Assembly: GCA_037953745.1 (NCBI GenBank)
Contig: JBAKBP010000681.1
Span: 186,001-250,000, forward strand
Reading direction: 5' to 3'
Source: Lithodes maja
Taxonomy: Eukaryota; Arthropoda; Malacostraca; Decapoda; Lithodidae
DNA length: 64,000 nt
Positions 53,012 to 63,593 of this stretch are shown piece after piece. A program made the position numbers and the translations under genes. The notes under the pieces were generated by a model. The model worked only from the letters and a program-made list of their open reading frames with translations. It did no database searches and had not been told where the DNA came from. The first letter of the stretch is position 1; each line of letters starts with the position of its first letter.

Positions 53012-54997
53012 AATTTGCCCTGACTACAATCCACGTTGTGAAGGTTTTCCAATGGGATTGATATTGTCTCCTGGTAGACATGGTGTATTGGTTCATTAAT
53101 TTATTAGTGACACTCTCCCCAAATTGAGCTAACCATTTGGCATGGTAAATATCCATAAGGCAAAACTGAGCGAGGTCCGAAGGTTGCCAATTGTTTCCAA
53201 GTGGAAAGCGGAGACCTGGAGGGACACCGGTTCCTGCACCACTGTTGCAATTGGTGGTACCACACCTGGGCTGGCCATAGCGGCGCGATCATCGCAACTC
53301 GACCCTGGTAATCCCTCAGCTTGTGAATTACTTTGCACATTAGCACAGAATCTGGTGGAGGAAACAGATTGATTGAGGTCCACCTGTTGCAATCTACCAA
53401 CAATGCATCGGGTCCCCCCCGCCGGGGTTACCTCCTGACGAGTGAGGAAGAGGGGGAGTCTGTGGTTCTCTATGGATGCAAACAAGTCCACCTGTGAATG
53501 GGACGGCTTTGCAATCATCTTGTCGAAGATAGCCTGTTTGATTGTCCATTCTACTAGAGTGCTCCGCCGGCGAGAGAGAGCGTCTGCCCAGACGTTCGCC
53601 ACGCCGGGGAGATATGCTGCATGCAGGGAAATTCCGAGTGATTCGGCCAGGGCAAAAATCCGTTCGGAAACCTTCAACAACTCTCGTGACCTCACTGAGC
53701 CCTGTTTCTGAATACAAAAAACTGCAGTTTGGTTGTCCATTCGGAACGCAATTGATTTGTTTTTCAAAGTCATGCCGTGAGTTTGGAGAAAAAAGAGGGG
53801 GACTAAAAGCTCTTGCTTGTTGATATGGGCCTGACTGTCGGCCGACCATGTGCCTTGACCTTGATGGCCCAGGGTGGACTGATAGCCCCAACCTAGTGCC
53901 CCTGAAGCATCTGTGTCTACCCATACCGTAGGAGGGGGAGAAACCCATGTCGTGACAGAGTGGAGGACTTCTCGCTTGGCCCAGACGGAGAGTAAGCTGT
54001 GGATTAATGGAGGAATTGGCCATAATTTCTTCTCCGGCGAGAGAGGGAAAACTTTGTTGCCTTCCAGGATTAATCGTTTGACTTTCAACCGGCCCAACTT
54101 GACAGTTAATTGTATCCAGTTGAGAGAGCCGATCAGGGAATCCCACGTTTTCCTGGTCGTATCCAGACTGTGGAGAAAACGGAACAGTTTCTTGTGGAAC
54201 CTGCTCCGGTTGTCCACACTCTGAGTAAGAGTCAGATTGGCGATGTCCCAGACCAGCCCTATCCACTGAATAGTCCTTGTGGGGACAAGGCGAGACTTCG
54301 CCAAGTTCACCTTGAACCCTAGGGTTTGTACATGAGCTAACACTTGGTTTACATGATCTTGACATAATTCCATAGAGTTCGCCACTACTAGCCAGTCGTC
54401 TAGATACCAAAACACCTGTATGCCTTGGATTAACAGGGGTAAAAGAGCTTGCCGGACGAGTTTTGTGAAAATTCTCGGTGGCAGGTTCAAACCAAAAGAC
54501 ATTCTTTGGAAGACATAAGTCTCTCGTCTGACCCTCAGGGCGAGGAATTTTTGGAACCGTTTGTTTATTGGGACTGTTTATTGGGACATGCCAATAGGCA
54601 TCTTTGAGATCGATTGAGCACATCCAACCTTGCGGCGGAATCGCGAGTCTGAGTTGCTGAACTGTAAGCATCCTGAAGGGTGAATTCTCTATAAATGTGT
54701 TCAGCTGCGAGAGATCGAGAACTGGTCGCATCTGCACACTGTCCCTTTTCGGCATAAGAAAAGTCTGGGTGATTGGCATTGACCGGGATAAGGACTTGTT
54801 TGGTAATCATTTCCTGAAGTAGTCTCCTCCTCCTGAGACACATTGGTGTGTTCCCGCGACTGATGCAGTCGAGGCCACCGCCAGGTGATTCCTTTGCTCA
54901 CTACTTTCCTGGCCCAGGCCGAGCGGAATGAACGGAACGAATCCAGGTGCAACCGGGGTCCGACCTTCGAGGCAACTCTCAAATCCCGTGTCCTTAA
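53012..54997 (-). pseudogene. DIRS copy 2 reverse transcriptase / RNase H
   Basis: Contains QMRPVLDLSQLNTFIEN, SIDLKDAYWHVPIN, a tandem 10-base duplication near 54558-54590 causing a frameshift, then SFGLNLPPRIF, FWYLDDWLVVA (catalytic DD), WVDTDASGALGWGY, FRMDNQTAVF and VANVWADALSR. Frameshifts near 53400 and 53200 precede MDIYHAKWLAQFGESV and KLMNQYTMSTRRQYQSHWK, which shows that RT and recombinase were one frame without the two stops seen in copy 1. Confidence 0.82.
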
Positions 54998-55290
54998 CCC
55001 ATCGGATCCGGGGGGCCTCATATGATCCCAAGCGCTGTGTCCGGGGCCATTTTCGTACAGTCAAGCTTCATAATTCAGTAGCTACTGATTGAGACCACCT
55101 AGAGCAGTCAATGTTTTTGCAAATTGTAGAACTTTTTGTTGTCTGTAGACTGCCGTTGAGATGACATCGCTACGACGCGTGGTTGCCGAGTTATGATGAT
55201 TTTAGCCGCGCATTTTGCCTCATATGAGGCCTCCCGGATTCCTGCCAATATTTTTGTTTGCCTCATATGAGGCCTACTGGATTCCGAGGG
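54998..55290. mobile_element. TTAA-bounded non-autonomous element (family 3), copy 2
   Basis: TTAA at 54994-54997 and 55291-55294; ends CCCATCGGATCCGGGGGG and GATTCCGAGGG with CCTCATATGAGG palindromes near both. Inverted match to 37764-38154. Sits between the DIRS Gag tail and pol. Confidence 0.8.
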
Positions 55291-55294
55291 TTAA

Positions 55295-55520
55295 GCACGG
55301 CGTTGGGATGCTGAGAGGCTGGGTGGCTAGTTTTTTGGAGGGGGAGATGGGTTGGCATCTGACGCTTGGCTAGATTTGGCTGAGGACTGGCCCTGATTAC
55401 CCTTCTGAGGGGCCTTACCTTTATACCCAGAATGTTTACCTTGTTTGGACTTGTACGGATTACCTCCCTGCTGCGGCGGGAGTCTGGGATCCCTTGGTGA
55501 CTGTTTAGCTTATGGCTGGT
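55295..55520 (-). pseudogene. DIRS copy 2 Gag tail
   Basis: Basic low-complexity tail as in copy 1 (HSGYKGKAPQKGNQGQ, ASDANPSPPPKN). Broken by a 5' truncation at about 55520; upstream sequence to 55618 is not recognised. Confidence 0.6.
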
Positions 55521-55622
55521 ATTATTTGGTAAAACCTGCAAATACGACCACCCATCCCTTTGCAAGACATCACTTGAGAACAAGACCTGCTACAATATGA
55601 AATGCCCAGCTTTTCATATTAA

Positions 55623-56018
55623 CCCTTCCTACCCGGGCAGTCTTACCTAAGGACGGTCGCCGGTACCCGGGCGAAATGGCTGAAAAACGTCTAGGCCTAG
55701 GCTACCGTATTTATGTTTATTTTCACTGCTAGAACTTTCCCACTCATCTATAATCGTAGTGCGGTTTTCAATCTGTATTTTGGCGTTGAGTAGAGCTCTG
55801 TAAGTCAACTGGTTCAGTTGTGATGACGATTTCAGAGGAGCAAATATTGCAGAGATGTTACCAATATGGGGGCTTTTCAGACACTAATTTCGTCTTACGT
55901 CAGAACAATAACATTGAAGAGTCTTCTCCTTCTTGTTTTCGGAGGTGCGGTGACGCAACGCTTGGGTTTGTTGACATACGTCGTACGCACGGCGTTCAGA
56001 CCAAGCTTAATTAGGCTA
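55623..56018. mobile_element. TTAA-bounded non-autonomous element (family 2), copy 2, right end missing
   Basis: TTAA at 55619-55622, end CCCTTCCTACCCGGG. It matches copy 1 up to GGCTATTAA, where the piggyBac element begins; the family 2 consensus itself has TTAA there. The missing right end should lie beyond the piggyBac copy but is not in the window. Confidence 0.75.
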
Positions 56019-56022
56019 TTAA

Positions 56023-58340
56023 CCCTTCAACCCCGGGTGGTACACGTGTGTACCATTATGTTTTGACCCGAGGAACCCGGGTGGTACAACATTGTACCAT
56101 TGCTTGCGTTTGTGCTTTCGAATGGCGCGCGTAAACATTTCGTTCCGTGGTCGCTAGGTGATGCCACCAGACACCATGTACGCCACCAAAACAGTCTCTA
56201 CCCTGCCGCCAACATGGATACTAGCCCAAAAAGTGATTCCCCTGTGTCCGATTCCATGCTCCCTTCGACGCCTGCCCATGTTCGTCGCGCCCTAACGCAA
56301 AGGCACGTACAAGATGCGTTGACTCCCGGAGGTATTGAAATAGCTTTGAGGAGTTATGAACGTGGTGAAGGACAAAATAGTGTTGATGACTTGGGCAGTG
56401 ATAGCTCCGAGTCTTATCAGTCTCACTATAGTGAAGATTTAGACGATCTAGACGAAATTCATCAAAGAGACGCGCAATTTGTTGGATTTGAGCATGACGA
56501 TGAAAGTGATGATAGTACTGAACGTGATATAGTTGTGCAAGGTGATGAGAGTGTAGTGAGAGTGAGCGAATGGGACAGCACTAGGTCGACTGCCAAGTTT
56601 AGGTTGAGTGACACGACACCTAGCCCTTCGCCAGCTAAATCCCCATTCAAGATACGTTTTTATAAGAAGCAAGTTCTTGAAAAGGCGGCCGCGGCAGCCA
56701 GGAAAGAGGCCCTAAAACTTGGTGAGGGAGCAGTGTGTGAGGGTGCCAGTGAGGCTGAGCGTGAGGGTGAGGTTGACCCGCCATTGTCATCCTTATCTAC
56801 CCACGCCACCCAAGTTGCCCCAGGCGCCCGCCATTCTTCCCCACCACCACCAGCACTGCCTAGGGTTGAGGACCCCCCACTTTCGGCCTATTTACCCCCT
56901 ATTTCCCCCGAGAGGAGACATACTACTACAGAAAAGGGAAAAGGGAGAAAATATGTGAAAAAAGGAGCTACAAGTAGGCGCTCTTTGTTCGAGGCTCCCG
57001 CGGCTTCCACCCCTGCCGGTCCCAGCCATACGCCCCCGCAACTTTCCCCAGGGTCCACCCCACCTCTCCAGCCTACAACAGAGGTTCCTGACGATGTATT
57101 TGACCTCGCATCCATACCTGCACCTACAGACACTGAACCAGTGCTGTCTACGACTCGTCGTAGGCCAAGGAGCCCCGAACCTCTGCATGAAGATGACAGA
57201 GCCACTCCTTCCCCACCTCGCCGACCTACACGCCGCCCACGCATCATTCGTTCCCCGCGAGATTATGAGGGGGGGTCTGAAGATGAAGGGCACCTCACAG
57301 ATGACTCTGGCCATGATTACCTGGGTCCACCGTCAGGGCAAGATGACGGCTCTGACGACAACGACGATGACTTTATGGACATCGACGACCCTCAACCCAG
57401 ACGCTTGGCCCAGGGCCGTCGTGCTCCTGGCCGCCCTGGCCGCCGGGCTGGGCCTGGGCGCCGTCGCGCTCCTGGCCGCCCTAGGGTGCGCGCCGCCAAA
57501 GTTCGTGGGCGTGCTGCCCCAGCTGCAGCTCCTCGTCAGCGTCGCCAGCAGGACCCATTTTATATTTTCAACTGGCAGGATGTGGCTGCTGATGAAGTGA
57601 ATGACCCTGATGTAACCCCTTTTGATGAGGTACAGGAGGGTTCAGGAGTTACCCCAAGTTTTCCCGCAGGCCCCAATGCTCCACCACATGAGCTTTTTGA
57701 GGCATTTTTTTGATAAGGAGGTTACTGAGTTTGTCATAGAAGAGACAAACAAGCACCACCAAATCCAGGTGAACTTTTTTGGCAAGGTGACCAAGGGCCA
57801 CATGAAGCGGTGGACCCCAGTGACTCATCCCGAGTTCATGGTGTTCCTGGCAATCACCATGCTAATGCCTCATGTAAAGAAGCACAGGTTGGCTGACTAT
57901 TGGATCACCAAAGATCTGATATCCACCCCTGCCTTCGGGAAATACATCTCTCGGGACCGGTACCTCGACATCCTCGGAGCGCTCCATCTTGTCACCAACA
58001 CCGGCATGCATCTCTCTGACAAGCTGTGGAAGATTAGGACGTTGTACGAGATGATGCGAGAACGTTTCACGTCATACTTCACGCCCTTCTGCAACGTCTG
58101 TATTGACGAGTCTCTTGTGCTGTTCCGGGGAAAGCTGAGCTTCAGGCAGTACATCCCCTCAAAGAGACATCGCTTTGGTATAAAGTTCTTTGTGCTGTGC
58201 GATTGCCAAACTGGCTATGTCCTGGACTTCCTGGTCTACAGCGGGAAGGAAGGGGACGTGGAAATAGACCCCCTCATTGGCTTTGGCGGAGCAGTGGTTC
58301 AAGCCATGATGAACCGGTACTTCGAGAAGAATCACGTCCT
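56023..58340 (+). mobile_element. piggyBac transposon, 5' part, cut by RTE-2
   Basis: Starts next to TTAA (56019-56022) with CCCTTCAACCCCGGGTGG, followed by paired ACCCGGGTGGTACA-type repeats and TGTACCAT motifs at 56032-56100. The coding part follows; the element is interrupted by the RTE-2 insertion near 58341. Neither the transposase C-terminus nor the right end is found in the window. Confidence 0.8.
56214..58340 (+). pseudogene. piggyBac transposase (PGBD-like), truncated
   Basis: Best start is ATG 56214 (GCCAACATGGAT). Residues 1-440 are disordered: acidic blocks, Ser/Pro stretches and AT-hook-like PGRPGRR and RAPGRPRVR motifs. A run of seven T at 57705-57711 shifts the frame. The transposase continues with WITKDLISTPAFGKYI, NVCIDESLVLFRGKLSF (first catalytic Asp) and RFGIKFFVLCDCQTGYVLDF (second Asp). 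Coding ends at NRYFEKNHVL, just before the block where the third catalytic Asp of piggyBac enzymes lies. The enzyme would excise and insert TTAA-bounded DNA. Confidence 0.82.
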
Positions 58341-58354
58341 CATCATCATCATCT

Positions 58355-60694
58355 CCGACGCCTTGCTTCCCCCTGGGAAACCCCCACTAGAGGATGGCCA
58401 TGACAGAAACGTCTCCAAGCTACTTTGTCAAGACATGCCTCCTTTGCCCGTGCCACAATGCCCCTTCCACTACGTGGAAGTTTTTCTTCAATATATTTTT
58501 CCACTTTCTTTTCCCATACCATAGGTGGTCTTCCACTACTAGCGGTTCCACTCACCTATCTATCTATCTATCTATTGCCGGACGCCTTACTCCCCTTACG
58601 AGGGTGGCCATACACAGAATGCCCCCAAGCGGACCTATTCCCTGTGAGAGGGACAACCCGAGCCAGTTTAGTGAAGGACTTACAGGATTGACCACTCAAT
58701 TCAGGATCCGTCCGACTCAAGAGGCCCTCTGTGTATCTTGTTAGCACTATTTTTCTACAGTGGTGTTCGGCTAATCCATCCACTAACCTGCCTTACCCTT
58801 AGGTAAGCAGTACGGATTTGTATCAGGTTTACTCCCCTAGACAGGTTGCCAACCAAGGCTGACGAGTCCCATCCACCCGGATTTGTATAAGGTTGTCTCC
58901 CCTAGATGAGTTGCCGACCAAGGCTAACGAGTCCCATCCACTCACCTGACTCCCATATATCTTTCTTGGCATTCTGTCTTCATCCATTCTCTGAACATGA
59001 CCATACCACCTCAAAGTACTTCTCTTTATCCACTCAACCACACCACAATCAATGCCCAAAGCCTGCTCTTCCATTCCAAAGGACTCGTACACTTCCCTAT
59101 TACTTGGCCCATCTAGCCTATTCATGCCAGCTGCCATTCTGAAAAAGCTCATCTCCACAGCTCTTAGTTTGAAGAGGTCCTCGTCACTTGCCGTCCATGT
59201 CTCGCTTCCATACGAGAGTGTTGGGAGCAGCACACTGTTTCTCAGTGACTTTTTGACTTCCTGGCTAACCATTCTTCCTTTGAGAATACTATCAAGTTCT
59301 CCAATCACTTTTCTCCCTTGCATTTTTCTCTCTTTTATCTCACTCTCCATTTTACCATATTTGCATAGTACAGCTCCCAAATACTTGAAACTTTCAACCT
59401 CTTCTAGTACTTCATTTTTCAATTTTATTTTACAACTTTTCTTGTGTTCTTTCTTGATTCTATATTTGTCCTTAAAATCTATAGTTTCATGCATTCTTCT
59501 CTCAAACACCATTACCTTACATTTCCCTACATTGACCTTTAACTTTCTCTTTTCACATACCCTGTCAAAGTCAGTGACCACTCTCTGAAGTTCTTCAGCA
59601 TTTTCCGCCAACAGGACTGCATCGTCCGCATATAGGCATGTTAAAATCTTCCATGTTCTTCCCTCTGATTCCAGTCTAGCTCCCACACCCATTGATACAG
59701 CCCTACATTCCCTAATCACTCCATCCATGTATATATTGAACAACCAAGCTGACATGACACATCCCTGTCTTACACCTACATTGACCTCAAAACTTTCACT
59801 TAACTTATCCCCTACCTTCACATTTGCCATTGCATTCCTATAAAAAGATTTTACTGCCATTAGCAACTTTCCTCCCACACCATATACTGTTAACACATCC
59901 CACAGGCCCTCCCAGTCTACTTTGTCGTAGGCTTTTTCCAAATCCATGAATGCTGCATAGAGTTTTCTGTTTTTGGCCAGATACTTCTCTACCAACAATC
60001 GCATTGAGGCTATCTGGTCAACGCAGCCCCTGCCCTTTCTGAAACCTCCCTGTTCCTCGCCTATTTTGTCATCCGTTATCTTCTGTAGCCTCTGTGTTAC
60101 TACTCTTGCGTGTACCTTTCCAGGTATGCTAAGCAAGCTAATTCCCCTATAATTCTTACACTCTTCTTTACAACCCTTCCCTTTGTACAAGGGTACTATC
60201 ACTGCTTTCCTCCAGTCCTCTGGTACACTTTCCTTTTCCCATGCTAATTTACATAACCTATGCATTATGTCAACAGCTTCTTCTCCTCCATATCTCAGCA
60301 TTTCACCTGGGATGTTATCTACTCCAGCAGCTTTGCCCATTTTAAGTCTATTGATTGCTTCTTTTACTTCTTCTCTGCTTATCTGGCTTTCAACTACCCT
60401 GTTTATTCTACCTCTCTCCATTCCTATGGATGAGATCTTTGCCTTCCCCCTACTCTTTACAGCTAAGCTACTAAAATGATCTTTCCATACTTTCACCACA
60501 CCATCACCCTCTACCACTTCCCCATTCATGTCCCTCATCCTACCACCTGAGACACTCTCAGTCCCTCTGGCTTCTTTCACAGCTCTGTAGTATGCTTTCC
60601 TGTCATTCAGAAACTGTTCACTAATCTTTCTCCCATATGCCTCATCTGTCTTCCTTTTAGCGTCTTGTATCGCCCTCTTCACTCTTTGTTTCAA
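58355..60694 (-). pseudogene. RTE-2 reverse transcriptase
   Basis: From 60694: linker (AKRKTDEAYGRKISEQFL), then KMGKAAGVDNIPGEMLRYGG, VPLYKGKGCKEECKNYRG, GEEQGGFRKGRGCVDQIAS, AFMDLEKAYDKVDWEGLWD, GVRQGCVMSAWLF and CLYADDAVLLAEN (catalytic YADD). LSYGSETWTASDED and STLRWYGHVQRMDEDRMP follow. The frame is uninterrupted to 58948, where the SINE begins, and resumes after it (VEKYIEEKLPRSGRGIV) to the end near 58355. The 35 residues after SQVSG are SINE read-through. Confidence 0.85.
58558..58937 (-). mobile_element. RTE-tailed SINE, copy 2
   Basis: Flanked by CCACTCACCT at 58548-58557 and 58938-58947, a 10-bp target duplication. It ends (minus strand) in GGCGTCCGGCAATAG plus (ATAG)n, matching the RTE-1 3' end and not that of its RTE-2 host. 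5' head as two units of about 65 bases. Same family as 38623-39005. Confidence 0.88.
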
Positions 60695-60730
60695 ATTTTT
60701 ATATTCTTCTTTCCTCGCATCTCTAGTTTC

Positions 60731-62009
60731 TCAAGGTATATTCTTTTGCAGCATACTCTTTCTGAACTCTTTCTTCTTTTTCACTATTTCTTCTATCTCT
60801 TTACTAAACCATGCGTTACCTTTCTTCTTCCACATTTTAAAGGTTTTCTTCCCACATACTTTCTCAGCTGCTTTAATCATGGAGTCTCTTGTACCTTTCC
60901 ATACTTCGTCTACAGTATTTCCCAGATCTATCATAACATCCATGTCCTTTATAGTCTCTTTCAGGATGTCCTTGTATTTTGTTGCATTACATTCTTCATT
61001 TAATTTTCTCACATTTATTCTCTCTACTGTCAGTTTTCTCTCTTTCCTCTCATATTTCCACTCTTTCCTTATCCTCACTTTTGTCAGCACTGTATAGTGG
61101 TCTGATCCCGTCAGCATACCTCTTACAGCTTTTGAATCTAAATTTCTTTCTTTTAGTCCGGAGTCCATCATGGCGTAGTCAATTAGAGATTTCTGTTCCT
61201 GCTCACCTTCACCTCTGTGCCATGTATATCCATGAATGTGACGATGTTCAAAAAATGTGTTAGCCAGAAACATCTCTCTCTCCTGCTCAATTCCTGTAAA
61301 CTACAAAAATAGGTAAATACATACTTCTAAAAGGAAGTCACCATTCATATTCCTACCCTCCACACCCCATTTACCCACTATACCTTCTATCTCCTCGTTT
61401 CCAACTCTACCATTCATGTCGCCTACTAATATTACTTGTGTACACTCTTGCCTTTCTCTTATACATTTATTGACTTTATTCCAAAATTTTCGATTTTCTT
61501 CCGCACCTTTCCCAGTTTCTTGGTTGACTGGCGCATAGACACACATTAAAGTATACCTATCTATCCCAATCTTGCACTCACACCATACAATTCTTGAGTC
61601 CACGCATCCATAGTTTTTCACACACTTCCTCAACCTTTCTGACAAAATTACTGCTACCCCTTCCTTTTTCTTACGTTTATATCCTGCATCCAATCCAGAC
61701 CAGACAACCCATCCTTCCCCATCCCACAAATCATGCTCATTCTCACCATCCCACACTCCAGAACCCAACAGGTGCGTCTCACCTACCCCACACACATCCA
61801 CACATCCATCTTTAAGCTCTCGCATCAGACACTCTCTTGCTAAAATCATTTATGCCATTGGCATTGAAGGCACAGACACGGAGCACGCTTTCCTTCACCC
61901 GAACGACGCTTCCACCACTCTTCTGCTTTGTTCCTCCACCCCCGAGGGGGTCCTGGCCGGCAGCATACCGAGCACAGTTGTTTCCCAGGAGGACTTGGGG
62001 CCTGGACAT
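60731..62009 (-). pseudogene. RTE-2 endonuclease and linker
   Basis: Reads VLRVCAFNANGINDFSKRV, DVCGVGETHLLGSGVWDG, SRIVWCECKIGIDRY, CVYAPVNQETGKG and VILVGDMNGRVGNEEIEG, then after the stray bases NTFFEHRHIHGYTWH, KSLIDYAMMDS and MLTGSDHYTVLTKVRIR. A frameshift near 61850 separates the first block. The linker (AWFSKEIEEIVKKKKEFR) joins the RT near 60731. Standard RTE endonuclease motifs are all visible. Confidence 0.8.
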
Positions 62010-62121
62010 AATGCCTCCAAACAGGGCGCCGGATTGTCAAAAGTATACTAAAAGAAAAACTAAAAACTGATACCAACATCAGTAAAAAAAACATACAACA
62101 CAGTAAAAATTAAAATATTAA

Positions 62122-63589
62122 CCCTCTGTTCCCGGAAGGGCTCTTGAACGCCCATAAAAAAGCATATAACAGGTACCCGGAAGGCCTCTTAAACACCCAT
62201 GACGTCACAGCCTGTGAGCTTGCTGTGCGAGGCGTCGGTCCGACGCATGTAAACAACAGCCGGCTGGACCGACGCTCCGCATCTCCGGCCACAAGAAGGA
62301 GAGCGTCGCTTGTTCGTGTGTGCCTGTATGTTGTTGTTAAGTATCGAAAAGTGGTGTAAAGTGGCTGTTTTGGCCATAAAGTTATCTCCAATGAAATCAT
62401 CATCACAGCTCAACCAGTTGACTTAGAGAGCTCTACTTAATGCCATTCTACAGGTAAATAACACAGCTACGCTTGGGGATGCGCGGGAATGCGGGAAGCA
62501 GTCTGATTAACGAATATACGGTAGCCTAGCCTAGACGTTTTTCGGCCAAAACACCCGGGTTTCGAGGAATATATATACAGTATACAGTAAACTTCCGTTA
62601 ATCCGAAGGGCAGCGGACCGGCCCTCGTTCGGATTAGTGGATTTTTCGGATTATCGGACTTTACCCCTATGAACCTGTGTATGACGAAAACATCGAGACA
62701 TTAGGCCACCCAAATGACACAATGGTGCACACACACATATCATATGTTCATGAAATCACTTCAAAAGTTTACCATTGTCATTGTAGCCTATTACCTACCT
62801 ACCTACCTTCAAAACATTCAGATTAATGGTCAAAGGAATCTGCTGATATAAACGTCTTCTTCTTCTTCCGTCTACTAGCGAGTTTGTCTTGCTCTTTAAG
62901 ATCAGATGTGGTTCGGGAAGTAATGCCTTAACAACGGCACTTCCCTGAGAAGTTCTTGTAATTTTCCTTTTGTGATGTGCTCTGTTATATTATATTGTAT
63001 TGAAAGCACCCTTGTCTTGTTGTCTTGAAAGCACCCTTGGGACGCTCCGATCACTGAACTATAAATAGTAGCGTATCGGAACGTCCAAAGGTGCGTTTTC
63101 AAGCTCAAGGCTAATACATCCAAAGGTGCGTTTTCAAGCTCAAGACTGAATGCGCTTGCAGAAAATGCGGTGCAAGCCAGTAGCGCATCGGAGCGTCCCA
63201 AGGATGCGTTCAAGAGCAAAACAAACTCTCTAGCAGACGATGTGGAAGAAGAAGAAGAAGGTGTTTACGTTTATATCAGTAGCTTCCTTTGACCATTAAT
63301 CTGAATGTTTTGAAGTAGGTAATAGGCTACAATGACAATGGTAAACTTTTAAAGTGAATTCATGAACATATGATATGTGTGTGCTCCATTATGTGTCATT
63401 TGAGTGGCCTAATGCCTCAAAAAGGGGACTTTGGGACTTCTTGAAATTCGGACCAACTTCTTGAAATTCGGACCATCGGGTGAATTCGGATTTGGCCTCA
63501 AATTGAAAAATTCGGACTATTGGGAGATTCGAATCATCGGTCGTCGGATTAACGGACTTTTACTGTAATACATAACCGGGGCTGGAGGG
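62122..63589. mobile_element. TTAA-bounded non-autonomous element (family 1), copy 4
   Basis: TTAA at 62118-62121 and 63590-63593; ends CCCTCTGTTCCCGG and GGGGCTGGAGGG. The halves join to match copy 3 almost base for base. The interior holds the pogo/Tigger-like element. Confidence 0.82.
62585..63565. mobile_element. pogo/Tigger-like non-autonomous element with long inverted repeats
   Basis: Begins CAGTAAACTTCCGTTAATCC and ends with the complement of CAGTAAAAGTCCGTTAATCC. Flanked by TA at 62583-62584 and 63566-63567. The ends and the TTAATCCG motif are as in pogo/Tigger elements. The inner arms (62700-62890 and 63240-63410) are long inverted copies containing ATTCAGATTAATGGTCAAAGG, CATTGTAGCCTATTACC and TTCTTCTTCTTCC. 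Between them, AAAGGTGCGTTTTCAAGCTC repeats (63090, 63122). No transposase. Confidence 0.8.
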
Positions 63590-63593
63590 TTAA

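Larger units (their letters stand above)
49627..55520 (-). mobile_element. DIRS-type retrotransposon, copy 2
   Basis: Inverted copy of DIRS copy 1 with Gag tail, RT/RNase H and recombinase, plus 3' terminal blocks at 49627-50288 and 50774-51120. It carries a family 1 element (50293-50769), family 5 (51495-51973), a SINE (52456-53011) and family 3 (54998-55290). Gag upstream of about 55520 is missing. The inverted palindromic blocks at 49627-49703 and 50043-50149 probably belong to the DIRS terminal repeat. Confidence 0.8.
58341..62090 (-). mobile_element. RTE-2 LINE, near full length
   Basis: RTE-clade element distinct from RTE-1 (roughly half of residues shared by eye in RT). Its 3' end reads through ATGATGATGATG at 58341-58354, inside the piggyBac gene. 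The 5' end is about 62010-62100. A SINE sits at 58558-58937. A stray 30-40 bases near 61280-61320 disrupts the endonuclease. Confidence 0.82.

Noticed and set aside
58829..58948. C-terminal 35-40 residues of the RTE-2 ORF as protein
   Set aside because: They are translated SINE sequence; true RTE-2 coding resumes beyond the SINE toward 58355.
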